In this document: piece by piece, positions 8,404-16,845 of the stretch
How the letters are laid out: each line of letters starts with the position of its first letter
Position numbering within the stretch: position 1 is the stretch's first letter
NCBI GenBank assembly: GCA_030682385.1
Contig: JAUXOG010000041.1
Coordinates: 1 to 42,207 of the forward strand
Reading direction: 5' to 3'
From: Bacteroidota bacterium
GTDB lineage: Bacteria > Bacteroidota > Ignavibacteria > UBA10030 > BY39
Length of the DNA stretch: 42,207 nucleotides
Position numbers and translations under genes: made by a program
The notes under the pieces: model-generated
Databases searched by the model: none
What the model saw: the letters and a program-made list of their open reading frames with translations, nothing else
Told to the model about the DNA's origin: nothing

Positions 8404-9870
8404 TTATTCCTGCCGCATCATCTTCACTAATTTCCAGTATGGCGGTTCGTAACCGTTAATCTTTTTAAAATCAGTTGCGGCTTGTTCCAATTTTTCCTTT
8501 CTGGTTGAATGCATTTTTGAATACCATTCATTTCTCAATGCGGCGGTTGCGTTCATTCCTTCCGGAACGGGTCCAATCATCCCAAATAAATTTAGTATGT
8601 ACGAATAAATTTTTAATACTCTCGCAACGGGAAGCAGATACCAATCATACTCCAATTTCATTCCCCTTTCTGCATCTTCGAGCATAACTTCAGTAACAGC
8701 ATTATCGTAATGATCTTGACGGAGTGTTTCGAGGTCTCTCCATTCTGCCACAACGTTTAATTGTGGATCATACTCTAAGTCGGACGGTTCTTGTGTTTCA
8801 AAATAACGCACGCCGAAACAAGTTAACCAGTTTCTCAGCCCCGGAGAAGAAATATGGGACATTCCCATCCATAGCCGTACACTGAATTTGTTAAAAGCGA
8901 ATGAGACAACTTCCGAGCAAAACAATTTGGAAGAGTCGTTTGCATTCATTTCAAAGTCATAAGGAATATGCCGTGATGAGGCTGAATGAAGCATTGAGAG
9001 TGCAGCTTTGTGAGGAAGCATCGGGTCGTTAATCATTTGCTGCAGATCGGATTTTAAACGCAAAACCATAATACGAAGTTTAGTATCCTTCAAATAATCG
9101 TCAACACTTGAGGTCGTTATACCACGCTCAATATGCGACTCGATTATTTTAATAGCATTGGTAGAGGGATCGACATAAACGAGTGCAATATGCGAAAAAT
9201 TTCCGGCGAAGTCGTTGCCGCGGGCAATCAAAGCTGAAGTCGGCGCCCCGCCGCGCGACACAAGGATATCACCGCTGTGAATTTTTAAACCGAGTATTTC
9301 AGCGGAAGAAGTTATAGAAGGCTCATCAATACCGGGTATAAATGGGTCAATCGCGAAGCTATCGGGGGCTTGAAGTATTATTTCTTCAGTCGCCCATCGA
9401 GATCCGTACAATAAACGGTAGAGAGTATGTCTTGCATCGAATGAGTTCATATCCCAGTTTTCCGATTGACGTTTTACAACAGACCTTAATTTTGAAGCAA
9501 GCCGAATGTATTGCGATAACCAATCGGGACAAGCACCCACTATCGGTGCCAAGATAAAAATGGTGGTCTCAAGGTCTGAAAATACTTTTGCTACCGGCTG
9601 AAATGATTTCTTGCCGATGAGAGTAACCAAACTATCCGCACGCTTGAAAAGGCTATCTTTCACCGGTATGAGATTTTGACATCCAGCCGCTCGAGCTTCT
9701 AAATATTGAGCTTCCAACGAATCCCAGTAAGCGTCCTGATTCCATGTAAAAGGTTTTGCGATTATTTTAACGCCTGAAATAATTTCTGTTGTATTATCCG
9801 ACTCAGGTATTAAGAGAATCAGATAAAGGATAATCAGGATAAATCCAATAATGTATAATTTACGTTTCAT
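8404..9870 (-). CDS. YiiX-like permuted papain-fold cysteine hydrolase, membrane-anchored
   Basis: The ATG at 9870 (MKRKLYIIG) is preferred over the longer frame from 9915, because the latter would begin with TTG inside the end of hipT. The 488-residue product starts with one hydrophobic segment (residues 4-22), so it is anchored or exported. The core matches the YiiX/YebB (DUF830-like) permuted NlpC/P60 superfamily: GDILVSRGG, then FSHIALVYVD with His227, then LFCSEVVSFAF with Cys318. These enzymes cleave amide or ester bonds in peptidoglycan or lipids, with the substrate unknown here. It follows hipT by 34 bases on the same strand and may be read through from it. Its stop is 9 bases from the convergent propeller gene. 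Confidence 0.8.
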   Translation of the reverse strand: MKRKLYIIGFILIILYLILLIPESDNTTEIISGVKIIAKPFTWNQDAYWDSLEAQYLEARAAGCQNLIPVKDSLFKRADSLVTLIGKKSFQPVAKVFSDLETTIFILAPIVGACPDWLSQYIRLASKLRSVVKRQSENWDMNSFDARHTLYRLLYGSRWATEEIILQAPDSFAIDPFIPGIDEPSITSSAEILGLKIHSGDILVSRGGAPTSALIARGNDFAGNFSHIALVYVDPSTNAIKIIESHIERGITTSSVDDYLKDTKLRIMVLRLKSDLQQMINDPMLPHKAALSMLHSASSRHIPYDFEMNANDSSKLFCSEVVSFAFNKFSVRLWMGMSHISSPGLRNWLTCFGVRYFETQEPSDLEYDPQLNVVAEWRDLETLRQDHYDNAVTEVMLEDAERGMKLEYDWYLLPVARVLKIYSYILNLFGMIGPVPEGMNATAALRNEWYSKMHSTRKEKLEQAATDFKKINGYEPPYWKLVKMMRQE

Positions 9871-9904
9871 ATTTTTACTTAAGCTCTTTTCCCAACTCCC
9901 TTTA

Positions 9905-10834
9905 CTAAACCTCAAGCACTTTTTTGCGGCTCGAAAGTAGCTCGAAGTATTTTTCCTTCATCGAATCAGAAAGAAAGCTCTTTGCAATAGTATCTTCCCA
10001 CAAATTAAAAACTGAGGTTAACTTTGTAAGGACATCCTGGATAACTGGTTCCTTTAACTTGAGTCGTTCATTTCCGAAATATTCTATCAGCAATTTTCTG
10101 GTAAGATTCCGCTTTTTCCCTCCAAGTGGCAGAGCTATTTCTTCCGTTACATTACGGAGGATAATCGTTGTGTTCAGTAAATCGTATGCTGGTGAAAGTT
10201 CGATTTTCCTTTCCCTACCTATCAGGGAAAAGTTTTTCAGGTGCATGTCTTCATTGCCGACCAAGAAATTAAAAATAGTAAGACGAAATAGTTTCAGCTT
10301 TTCTACAAGCGGGAAGGTGCAAAATTTGTCAATGACCGAAACGACTTGTTCCATGCTGGAATCATACTTAGTATCACGCGTTTTGCCTGATAGCTGCGCA
10401 AAATCTTCAACTGAATGCTTCCCTTTCCGGGCAATACGATCGAATCGTTTGATGAAGTATGTTAATGATTTATCCTTTGAATTAACCAAACCGTGTATTG
10501 GTACCTCAATACCGAATGCGTCGGCAAGTTTCATCGTGAGGTCTTCGTTCTCCGGCACTTCAAAAAAATGGCTTTGCGGCTTAAGAATGTATGTACCCCC
10601 ATTATCCACAATCTCAAATTTTCCTTGTGAAATGTTTAGCACAGCGCTCAGCTTCGGTTGAACACCTTGAATGGACATCTTCGAAGCCCTGGCAACAGCC
10701 TCGTTTCTCTGTTCCTCGGCAGAATAGGGAATATCCTCAAGACTCTTTAACTGACGGGCTAACAGTTTCAATCCTTGAGAAGAATAATGAGCCCCAGGCT
10801 GAATTTCTTCGTATGTAATCGGACAGCGGCTCAC
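9905..10834 (-). CDS. hipT: HipT-like serine/threonine kinase toxin (HipA core domain)
   Basis: A 309-residue HipA-type kinase lacking the usual N-terminal subdomain, which is a separate gene just upstream: the HipBST arrangement. Visible motifs are the Gly-rich loop SIQGVQPKLS (S54), the ATP-binding lysine region YILKP (K85), IKRFD, the catalytic loop GNEDMHLKN (D196) and the metal-binding AYDLL (D218). All catalytic residues look intact. The start is GTG, overlapping the hipS stop as GTGA, with GAGGAA just upstream. E. coli HipT phosphorylates TrpS; the target here is not deducible. E. coli HipT has two serines in the loop (SIS), whereas this one has SIQ, leaving a single phosphorylatable serine. 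Confidence 0.88.
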   Translation of the reverse strand: MSRCPITYEEIQPGAHYSSQGLKLLARQLKSLEDIPYSAEEQRNEAVARASKMSIQGVQPKLSAVLNISQGKFEIVDNGGTYILKPQSHFFEVPENEDLTMKLADAFGIEVPIHGLVNSKDKSLTYFIKRFDRIARKGKHSVEDFAQLSGKTRDTKYDSSMEQVVSVIDKFCTFPLVEKLKLFRLTIFNFLVGNEDMHLKNFSLIGRERKIELSPAYDLLNTTIILRNVTEEIALPLGGKKRNLTRKLLIEYFGNERLKLKEPVIQDVLTKLTSVFNLWEDTIAKSFLSDSMKEKYFELLSSRKKVLEV

Positions 10835-11142
10835 AATATTTCCTCGACTGTAACAGCACCGACAAGGTCTTGCCCAACGGCGACCAATTGGCTGAAGAAA
10901 TCATTTTTGTCGATTTTTCTTTGACGCAGCAAACCAACTAACATTACACCTACGTTAAGAAGACCATCATAAAAAGGTGGGAAGCAATCGAAACGAATAT
11001 AACGATGTTCTATCGGCATGGTCAGCGAAACAGGTTCACCTTGGTAGGTGTCAAGATATCGAAATATGTATTCCGTTCCTCGCACCCTTTCCTCCAATAC
11101 GCCGGCTTCTATGCCCTTCACAAACACCTTAGCTCTTCTCAT
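10831..11142 (-). CDS. hipS: HipS-like small protein (free-standing HipA N-terminal subdomain)
   Basis: About 103 residues that match only the N-terminal subdomain of HipA (Couple_hipA-like): FPPFYDGLLNVGVML, LLRQRKIDKNDFFSQL and AVGQDLVGAVTVEE. In the E. coli HipBST system the equivalent HipS neutralises HipT. I place the start at ATG 11142 because GAGG precedes it at normal distance. A longer frame from ATG 11160 adds six residues but has no Shine-Dalgarno. It overlaps hipB by 14 bases and hipT by 4, so the three genes form one translationally coupled unit. Confidence 0.85.
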   Translation of the reverse strand: MRRAKVFVKGIEAGVLEERVRGTEYIFRYLDTYQGEPVSLTMPIEHRYIRFDCFPPFYDGLLNVGVMLVGLLRQRKIDKNDFFSQLVAVGQDLVGAVTVEEIL

Positions 11143-11374
11143 CAGATGCCTCGAGTTCATAGTCTTGCATGAGTGAACTGTCTAACTTGATTAGAATGTT
11201 AAGTGCGTATAAGATTTTTCTAATCGTATCGAACTGAATTGTTTCCTTCCCTTTCTCAATGTCGAACACTGCTGTCTTCCCTACACCTGCTAATTTTGCA
11301 AGCTCTCCTTGGTTCAGTCCAGCTTTTTTTCTGTGATACCTGATAATCTGTGCTATATTTTGGCTTTTATTCAT
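11129..11374 (-). CDS. hipB: HipB-like Xre-family antitoxin/repressor
   Basis: An 81-residue protein made almost entirely of an HTH_3/Xre fold: IIRYHRKKAGLNQGELAKLA, VGKTAVFDIEKGK and FDTIRKILYALNI (residues 10-62). The short acidic tail (YELEASDEK) is typical of HipB-type proteins. It is the first gene of the hipB-hipS-hipT operon and very probably represses it. Candidate inverted operator halves lie 12-56 bases upstream of its ATG. Confidence 0.87.
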   Translation of the reverse strand: MNKSQNIAQIIRYHRKKAGLNQGELAKLAGVGKTAVFDIEKGKETIQFDTIRKILYALNILIKLDSSLMQDYELEASDEKS

Positions 11375-11385
11375 AATTTTCCCGC

Positions 11386-11430
11386 TTAAACGGTATTCTT
11401 CATTTTATTTATCTTAAAATACTGTTTTAA
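11386..11430 (-). promoter_or_regulatory. Candidate HipB operator
   Basis: TTAAACGGTATT (11386-11397) faces AATACTGTTTTAA (11418-11430) as an imperfect inverted pair. The second half lies within its own small palindrome TTAAAA-N5-TTTTAA (11414-11430). Their place directly upstream of hipB suggests autoregulation; binding is inferred. Confidence 0.4.
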
Positions 11431-11508
11431 CAGGACAATGTCAAGAATATTATCGCTATAGCAGTAAATTAAAGTATAAACCCTGAGTGGAGCCGCTTTA
11501 ACCACGTT

Positions 11509-11653
11509 GTCGAAGGACGCCGTCCTGAGCGAGTCCGAGTAAAACAAGGACGAGTCGAAGAACGCTGTCCTGAGCGAGTCCGAGTAAAACGAGGACGAGT
11601 CGAAGGACGCTGTCCTGAGCGAGTCCGAGTAAAACGAGGACGAGTCGAAGGAT
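11509..11653. repeat. 45-bp tandem repeat (3.2 copies) built from a dispersed palindrome
   Basis: Copies start at 11509, 11554 and 11599 with a partial fourth at 11644. Each holds GTCGAAGGAC and GTCCTGAGCGAGTC, the two halves of a dispersed palindromic element, separated by an interposed CGAGTAAAACGAGGAC-type segment. Since 45 is divisible by three, several reading frames stay open through it, but none looks like a protein. It separates the hipBST unit from the restriction-modification genes. Confidence 0.85.
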
Positions 11654-11700
11654 AAGACTCCCAAACAAATTCTCCAACCCTTTTTCCGACTCCATTTCTC

Positions 11701-12414
11701 TCAATACTTCCAATCCACATGACTGACCGGCGTTCTACTTAATTCTTCTTTTAAAGATTTCCACTCTGGTACGAATTTATCCATATAAGCCTTGAATCGT
11801 TCGTTATGATGACGCTCTAACAAATGCACCATTTCATGAACAACAATATACTCTAAACAAATTGGTGTTTTTTTTGCCAATTCTAAATTTAGCCAAATAC
11901 GCTTTGCTCTATGATTACAAGTTCCCCATTTGGTTTTCATTCTTTTAATTCCAAACTCATTGACGGACACTTTCATAATATTTTCCCACTTTGATATAAG
12001 CATAGGTATCGACTCTTTTAACCTTTCACGATACCATTCATCCAAAATGGTTTTCCTCTGTAACCTTGATGAACTCGGTCGAACATATAACTCAATATGT
12101 TCATGTTTCAATACAACTTTGGGAACTGACCGAATTTCAATAACCTTTATAAGATATCTCCTGCCGTTATAAAAGTGACTTTCATTCGAGATATAGTCTC
12201 TCGGTGTTTCTCTTACCTGATTTTTAAATTTAATCTGATGTTTTTTAATCCAACCTAATTTAGAAATTGCAAATACTCTAATCGTATCCAAGCTCAACCG
12301 TGATGGCGCAGATATTCGAACACGTCCCGTAGGCGGGTGAACGCTCAGATGAATGTTTTTAATGTGTTTCTGAATTACCTCAACGGTAATATCGCCCAAT
12401 TTTAACTCGTGCAT
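11701..12414 (-). CDS. YgjP/SprT-like zinc metalloprotease of the type I RM operon
   Basis: A 237-residue YgjP-family (DUF45, M48-like) metallopeptidase. The zinc motif HEMVHLLERHHNERF lies near residue 190, preceded by the family signature KTKWGTCNHRAKRIWLNLEL. The start is ATG 12414, one base after the hsdR stop; a longer frame from TTG 12441 overlaps hsdR and is less likely. Members are repeatedly found as the last gene of type I restriction operons, but their role there is not established; proteolytic control of HsdR is one possibility. The downstream neighbour is the 45-bp repeat array. Confidence 0.85.
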   Translation of the reverse strand: MHELKLGDITVEVIQKHIKNIHLSVHPPTGRVRISAPSRLSLDTIRVFAISKLGWIKKHQIKFKNQVRETPRDYISNESHFYNGRRYLIKVIEIRSVPKVVLKHEHIELYVRPSSSRLQRKTILDEWYRERLKESIPMLISKWENIMKVSVNEFGIKRMKTKWGTCNHRAKRIWLNLELAKKTPICLEYIVVHEMVHLLERHHNERFKAYMDKFVPEWKSLKEELSRTPVSHVDWKY

Positions 12415-12415
12415 T

Positions 12416-15400
12416 TTAATATTCTTGCTGCTTCTTGACAATCGGGAAAATTCTTTCTACCTCATTAACATCCTGAAGTACTTTTAATAACGCCGCTTTT
12501 ATCTCGTTCTCTTTTTGAAGGTTTCCTCTGAAATCAGCTTTCCTGCTATAAATAACCGCTTCATGACAAGCAAGCGCCTTCTCCTGATTTTCTTGGAGGT
12601 TATTATATAAAACTCTTTGCGCTTGTGTTTTCAATTCGGCAGGAATGTTACTGCCTTTGCCTTCATTAACTTGCTTTGCCAACTCGGCAATTTTCTTTAA
12701 GTACTCCTGATAATTGACAGCTTTCGCTTTTCTCTCTTTGATAATTTCATCCAACAGTTTCGACATACGATCAAAGAATGCCGGGTCTATCAAATGTTCT
12801 TTTATGATTTTCTTCCGCACATTATTTTCAATAGTCTCAGCAACTGCTTCCTGATTGCTTTGAATTCCTTGAGGTAAGCTGTTGACAGCGTTGGCTATAC
12901 CGGAATTTACAATTATATCCAACAGCGTCATATCCCCGAACGGAGAAACAACTCTTGGGTCTTCAGCTTGAATATAGTTATCAATCAAGTGCCGCATATC
13001 GGCTTCATAAGTCTTCAGGTCAAGAGTTTCACCGCTTGCTTTACGGATTTCTTCTCGTAGGTTCAAATAAAAATCAATCTTGTTTTTGATGTCTTTGATT
13101 TCTTTATCGTTATAACCCGCCTGTGCTAATTCGGCGGAGATGTTTGCATAAGCGCGGATGAAAGCAACAGCCGATTTATATAATGCTGTCCGTCTTACTT
13201 CGGTTTCCTTCAAGGCATCCTGTTTTTCTGTATTACCGCAAAAGTATCTTAGATATGCCAATGTATCTTTATGCGGCGGAACAGGTTCACATAACAATGC
13301 AATAGCTTCAAGCGCTTCGTCTAATCGTTCTTGACCTTTCTTCAGCCGATTTTGCAGCATTATATCGCATTCTTCTTTTTTGAATGTGTCATAATCCAAC
13401 TCCGAAGTATATACAGATACAGCATCCTCAACTTTTTTAAATAAATCTTTGTAATCAACTATATATCCAAACTCTTTATCGTCTGTATCCAAGCGGTTCA
13501 CGCGGCAAATCGCCTGAAACAATCCATGGTCCTGCATATTCTTATCAATGTACAAGTATGTACAAGGTGGGGCATCAAATCCAACAAGAAGTTTATCCAC
13601 AACTATCAAAAGTTTCATGTTTGCTGGTTCGCCAATAAACTTTGCTTTTATCTTATCCTCGTATGTTTCAGATTTAGTTTTATTCGGGTGAGCAACAACA
13701 TCTTTTAAAAGATCTTCATAAATCCGATAGATATATTCTTTTTCAGTTTCAGTATTTTCTCCTGTATCTTCCAACACGATATCTTTATGTGAAGGGTTGT
13801 AAGATGTTACTACAGCACATTTCCCTTTCAATTCGGTTTGATTAAAAAATTCAAAATACCGGCAAGCATCGTATATTCTGGAAGCAATAAGGATAGCATT
13901 GCCCCCACCTGAACTCAATCTTGGCTTAACATTAAAATCTAATACGACATCATTTACTATTTTTTCCATCCTGCTTCGTGAACTCAGTACCGCCTGCATA
14001 GTTCCCCATCGCTTTTTCAGTTCCGACTTCTGAAAATCATTCAGCCCTTTAGTCTTTGCCTCAAACCATACATCAATTTTATCGGGAGACGATATTTTCT
14101 GATCGATATCTCTTGCTTCATATACTAAATCACGTATTACCTTATCTTCCACGCCTTCGTTGAATTTGTACGTATGTATATATTTGCCAAACACTTCTAA
14201 ACTTGTTTGTTTATCTTGTTTCAACAAAGGAGTTCCAGTAAACCCGATAAATACGGTATTAGGCAGCATGGCTTTCATTGTTTTATGTAGCTTACCGCTC
14301 TGTGTGCGATGGCATTCATCTACAAATACGAATAAATCTCCGACAGCTTTTGATGGACTGTTTTTCAGTTCTTCAATAAATTCATCAAAATTATCTACAT
14401 CTCTTTTTCCAAACTTATGTACGAGCGAACAGAGTAAGCGAGGTTTTGCTTGCCCCAACTGATTCATCAGGTCTCTACCGCTTCGTGTGCGATATATTTC
14501 TTCACCTGTTTCGGTAAAGACTCTTTCAATCTGCTTATCGAGTTCATCGCGATCTGTTATTATGGCGACTTTCGCATTCGGATTATTTTCCAATATCCAT
14601 TTTGCCAAAAGCACCATAACAATGCTTTTACCACTGCCTTGCGTATGCCAGATGATTCCGCCTTCACGTGTGCGGACATGTTCCTGTGCCGCTTTTACGC
14701 CGAAGTACTGGTGTGCTCGTGGAAGTTTTTTTATTCCGCCGTCGAACACTACAAAGTCATAGATAAGTTCAAGAAAACGCTTCTTGTTGCACAGCTTCTT
14801 TAAGTATTTATCTAACTGAAGTAAGCTATCGTCGTGTTTATCTTCTTTCCATTTCAAATAATACTTTTCCGGTGTACCGATTGTTCCGAAACGCAAACCC
14901 TCAGTATCGTTTCCGGCAAATATAAACTGAACTGTTGAGAAGAACGATTGTATAAATTCCCTTTGCTGGTTTACGATGCTCTGTCTTATTCCATCACCGA
15001 TAGAAACAGTGCTTCGTTTTAATTCTAAAACTGCAAGTGCAATTCCGTTTACGTACAAAACTATATCAGGACGTTTCTCTCTTTCACCCTGTATAGTTAC
15101 TTCCTCGGCGAAAGCAAAATCATTTGAATCAAACTCACTTGGATTCCAGTTGATGAGTTGTACTGTCTCAAAGTTCTCGCCTGCTTCAGCTTTTACTTTT
15201 ACACCATAACGTATAAGCTGAAAAACATTCTTATTGTTTGTGTACAAACTCTCGTTATAGTTGTTGGCAGTTGTACGCAGCTCGTGCAATGCTTTGTTTA
15301 TAAGCGTTTGACTGTATCCTTTTTTGAGAAGGTATTTTTTGAGTATATCTTCTTCAATGTTGCTGTTGCCGATGCGGTCTTCCCAATTGCCGAGATATTC

Positions 15401-15475
15401 GTATTTTAGTTGTTTGTCGAATAGTTTTACAATTCGGTTTTGGGTTAATCTTTCTATCTGTCCAACGTCTGCCAT
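12416..15475 (-). CDS. hsdR: Type I restriction enzyme, R subunit
   Basis: A 1019-residue HsdR, of normal length. The N-terminal nuclease domain carries a PD-(D/E)xK centre with D137 (RPDIVLY) and E151/K153 (VLELKR). The SF2 translocase motor follows: Walker A TQGSGKS (278-284), DECH (386-389), FTGTPLL and a late helicase motif QAICRVNRLD. The C-terminal helical part would dock to HsdM/HsdS. It translocates and cuts DNA bearing unmethylated recognition sites. The start ATG overlaps the fic stop as TAATG, so hsdR expression is coupled to fic rather than directly to hsdM/hsdS. Confidence 0.95.
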   Translation of the reverse strand: MADVGQIERLTQNRIVKLFDKQLKYEYLGNWEDRIGNSNIEEDILKKYLLKKGYSQTLINKALHELRTTANNYNESLYTNNKNVFQLIRYGVKVKAEAGENFETVQLINWNPSEFDSNDFAFAEEVTIQGEREKRPDIVLYVNGIALAVLELKRSTVSIGDGIRQSIVNQQREFIQSFFSTVQFIFAGNDTEGLRFGTIGTPEKYYLKWKEDKHDDSLLQLDKYLKKLCNKKRFLELIYDFVVFDGGIKKLPRAHQYFGVKAAQEHVRTREGGIIWHTQGSGKSIVMVLLAKWILENNPNAKVAIITDRDELDKQIERVFTETGEEIYRTRSGRDLMNQLGQAKPRLLCSLVHKFGKRDVDNFDEFIEELKNSPSKAVGDLFVFVDECHRTQSGKLHKTMKAMLPNTVFIGFTGTPLLKQDKQTSLEVFGKYIHTYKFNEGVEDKVIRDLVYEARDIDQKISSPDKIDVWFEAKTKGLNDFQKSELKKRWGTMQAVLSSRSRMEKIVNDVVLDFNVKPRLSSGGGNAILIASRIYDACRYFEFFNQTELKGKCAVVTSYNPSHKDIVLEDTGENTETEKEYIYRIYEDLLKDVVAHPNKTKSETYEDKIKAKFIGEPANMKLLIVVDKLLVGFDAPPCTYLYIDKNMQDHGLFQAICRVNRLDTDDKEFGYIVDYKDLFKKVEDAVSVYTSELDYDTFKKEECDIMLQNRLKKGQERLDEALEAIALLCEPVPPHKDTLAYLRYFCGNTEKQDALKETEVRRTALYKSAVAFIRAYANISAELAQAGYNDKEIKDIKNKIDFYLNLREEIRKASGETLDLKTYEADMRHLIDNYIQAEDPRVVSPFGDMTLLDIIVNSGIANAVNSLPQGIQSNQEAVAETIENNVRKKIIKEHLIDPAFFDRMSKLLDEIIKERKAKAVNYQEYLKKIAELAKQVNEGKGSNIPAELKTQAQRVLYNNLQENQEKALACHEAVIYSRKADFRGNLQKENEIKAALLKVLQDVNEVERIFPIVKKQQEY

Positions 15476-16614
15476 TATCTAAACAGGTTTATATATTTTT
15501 CAAATGAGAAAATCCGATTTCGTTTAAATCCGGTGGTTTCTTTAATAATTTCTAATCGTATAAAATCTTCAATCACTCGTAACGCTGTTGAGATGTTAAT
15601 ATTAAGAACTTTGGCAACATCCTGACTATCGGTGATCGGGTTGCTATAGAGATATTGCAAGAATGATTTTGCCTGCAATGTTTTTTTCCCTAAGCCCATA
15701 ATTTTCTGTTCACATTCCTGACGCAGTATAATTATAGAACGAAATGTTTGAATAGAATTATCGGCTGTTTGTCGTACACCTTCCATGAAAAATTTTATCC
15801 ATTGTGTAAGGTCGTTATGCGTTCTTACTCTTGTTAGATTATCGTAATAAAGTGATTTATATTTTTCAAAGTAATCCGATAAATACAATGTAGGTTTAAC
15901 CAACAAACCTTTACTCACCAGATACAAGGTAATTAACAGTCTGCCAATTCTGCCGTTACCATCTAAAAACGGGTGAATGGTTTCAAACTGATAATGTGCT
16001 ATGCCGATTTTAATTAAATGAGGCAATGGTGTTTGTTCGTTATGAAGAAAATTTTCTAAATCACCCATCAAATCCGGTACCTCGTCGTGATGCGGTGGTA
16101 TAAAAACAGCGTCGTTCAGTGAGCTTCCGCCAATCCAATTTTGGCTAGTACGAAATTCACCTGGCTGCTTGTGCTTACCTCTGACACCTTGCAGAAGTTC
16201 GGAATGAGCTTGGTTCAACAATCTGTTCGATAAAGGAATCTGGGTGAGTTGCTCAATAGCATTGTTCATTGCCCGAATGTAATTCTGAACTTCCTGCCAA
16301 TCGTCTTTATTCTCTGGAAGTATGTATTCTTGTTTTTGCAGGGCTTCTTCTATGTTTGTATGCGTTCCTTCAATACGACTGCTTTTGACACCTTCTTTTG
16401 CAACATGCATTTTAATGAAAAAATCCACATCGGGTATTAGTTGCGAGAAAGCATTCAGTTCGCCTAATTTTATATCGGCTTGGCTTAGCAGCATATTTAA
16501 TTCCGGATTGCTGATTTGCCAATTTATATTAATCGCATTGGGACTAAAACTTTTGTACTGATATTGGCTCTTATAGATGCCTGCTTTAAAATCTTTTATG
16601 TCCATAGTCGTCAT
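15475..16614 (-). CDS. Fic-domain protein with winged-helix tail
   Basis: I use ATG 16614 (379 residues); the frame extends to a TTG at 16629, and ATG 16605 is also possible. The active-site motif HPFLDGNGRIGR lies at residues 214-225, complete for AMP transfer. An inhibitory-helix motif of the S/T-xxx-E-G type, SSRIEG, lies at residues 78-83, so activity is probably autoinhibited (class II). The C-terminal 60 residues (TDSQDVAKVLNINISTALRV) resemble a winged helix, common in Fic proteins found in restriction loci and possibly a DNA-binding autoregulator. It sits between rhuM and hsdR, with two palindromes over its start region. Confidence 0.9.
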   Translation of the reverse strand: MTTMDIKDFKAGIYKSQYQYKSFSPNAININWQISNPELNMLLSQADIKLGELNAFSQLIPDVDFFIKMHVAKEGVKSSRIEGTHTNIEEALQKQEYILPENKDDWQEVQNYIRAMNNAIEQLTQIPLSNRLLNQAHSELLQGVRGKHKQPGEFRTSQNWIGGSSLNDAVFIPPHHDEVPDLMGDLENFLHNEQTPLPHLIKIGIAHYQFETIHPFLDGNGRIGRLLITLYLVSKGLLVKPTLYLSDYFEKYKSLYYDNLTRVRTHNDLTQWIKFFMEGVRQTADNSIQTFRSIIILRQECEQKIMGLGKKTLQAKSFLQYLYSNPITDSQDVAKVLNINISTALRVIEDFIRLEIIKETTGFKRNRIFSFEKYINLFR

Positions 16615-16624
16615 TTCGAGTTTC

Positions 16625-16690
16625 TGCAAATATAATTATTTGTATTTGCATTTACAACCTTTTCTGCAAGTATGTGAAATCGTATTTGCA
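16625..16690 (-). promoter_or_regulatory. Twin palindromic operator over the fic promoter
   Basis: Two copies of a 26-bp inverted repeat lie exactly 40 bases apart: TGCAAATA-N10-TATTTGCA (perfect arms, 16625-16650) and TGCAAGTA-N10-TATTTGCA (one mismatch, 16665-16690). On the minus strand a Bacteroidetes-type promoter can be read through them: TTG at 16657-16655, 20 bases, then TATATTTG at 16634-16627. The proximal palindrome covers this -7 element, the classic geometry for repression of fic-hsdR-ygjP. Who binds is unknown; the winged-helix tail of Fic is a candidate. Confidence 0.6.
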
Positions 16691-16845
16691 CTTTATGCTT
16701 AAATTCGCTGGATTTGAACATTAATAATATAGCGTTATCTTGAGTTGCTTGTTCAGTTTGTCCTATCTCGCGTAGAAAATTCAATCCAGCTTTATTCATT
16801 TCATACGCTAAGGCGCGTTGATAAATTTAGCCTGTGAAATATTCT

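Noticed and set aside
9871-9915. TTG start extending the YiiX-like protein by 15 residues
   Set aside because: The added residues are hydrophilic and precede a natural signal-anchor start, and the TTG lies within the hipT coding end.
9924-10661. Long plus-strand frame (245 codons) opposite hipT
   Set aside because: It is antisense to a kinase gene with all catalytic motifs and shows no recognisable domain.
11386-11720. Three overlapping minus-strand frames with 15-residue repeats (FDSSSFYSDSLRTA type)
   Set aside because: They arise because the 45-bp tandem repeat has a length divisible by three; there is no ribosome-binding site, and they overlap the hipB upstream region and each other.
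16611-16799. 62-codon minus-strand frame upstream of fic
   Set aside because: It runs through the twin palindromes and promoter, has no recognisable family or ribosome-binding site, and overlaps the fic start.
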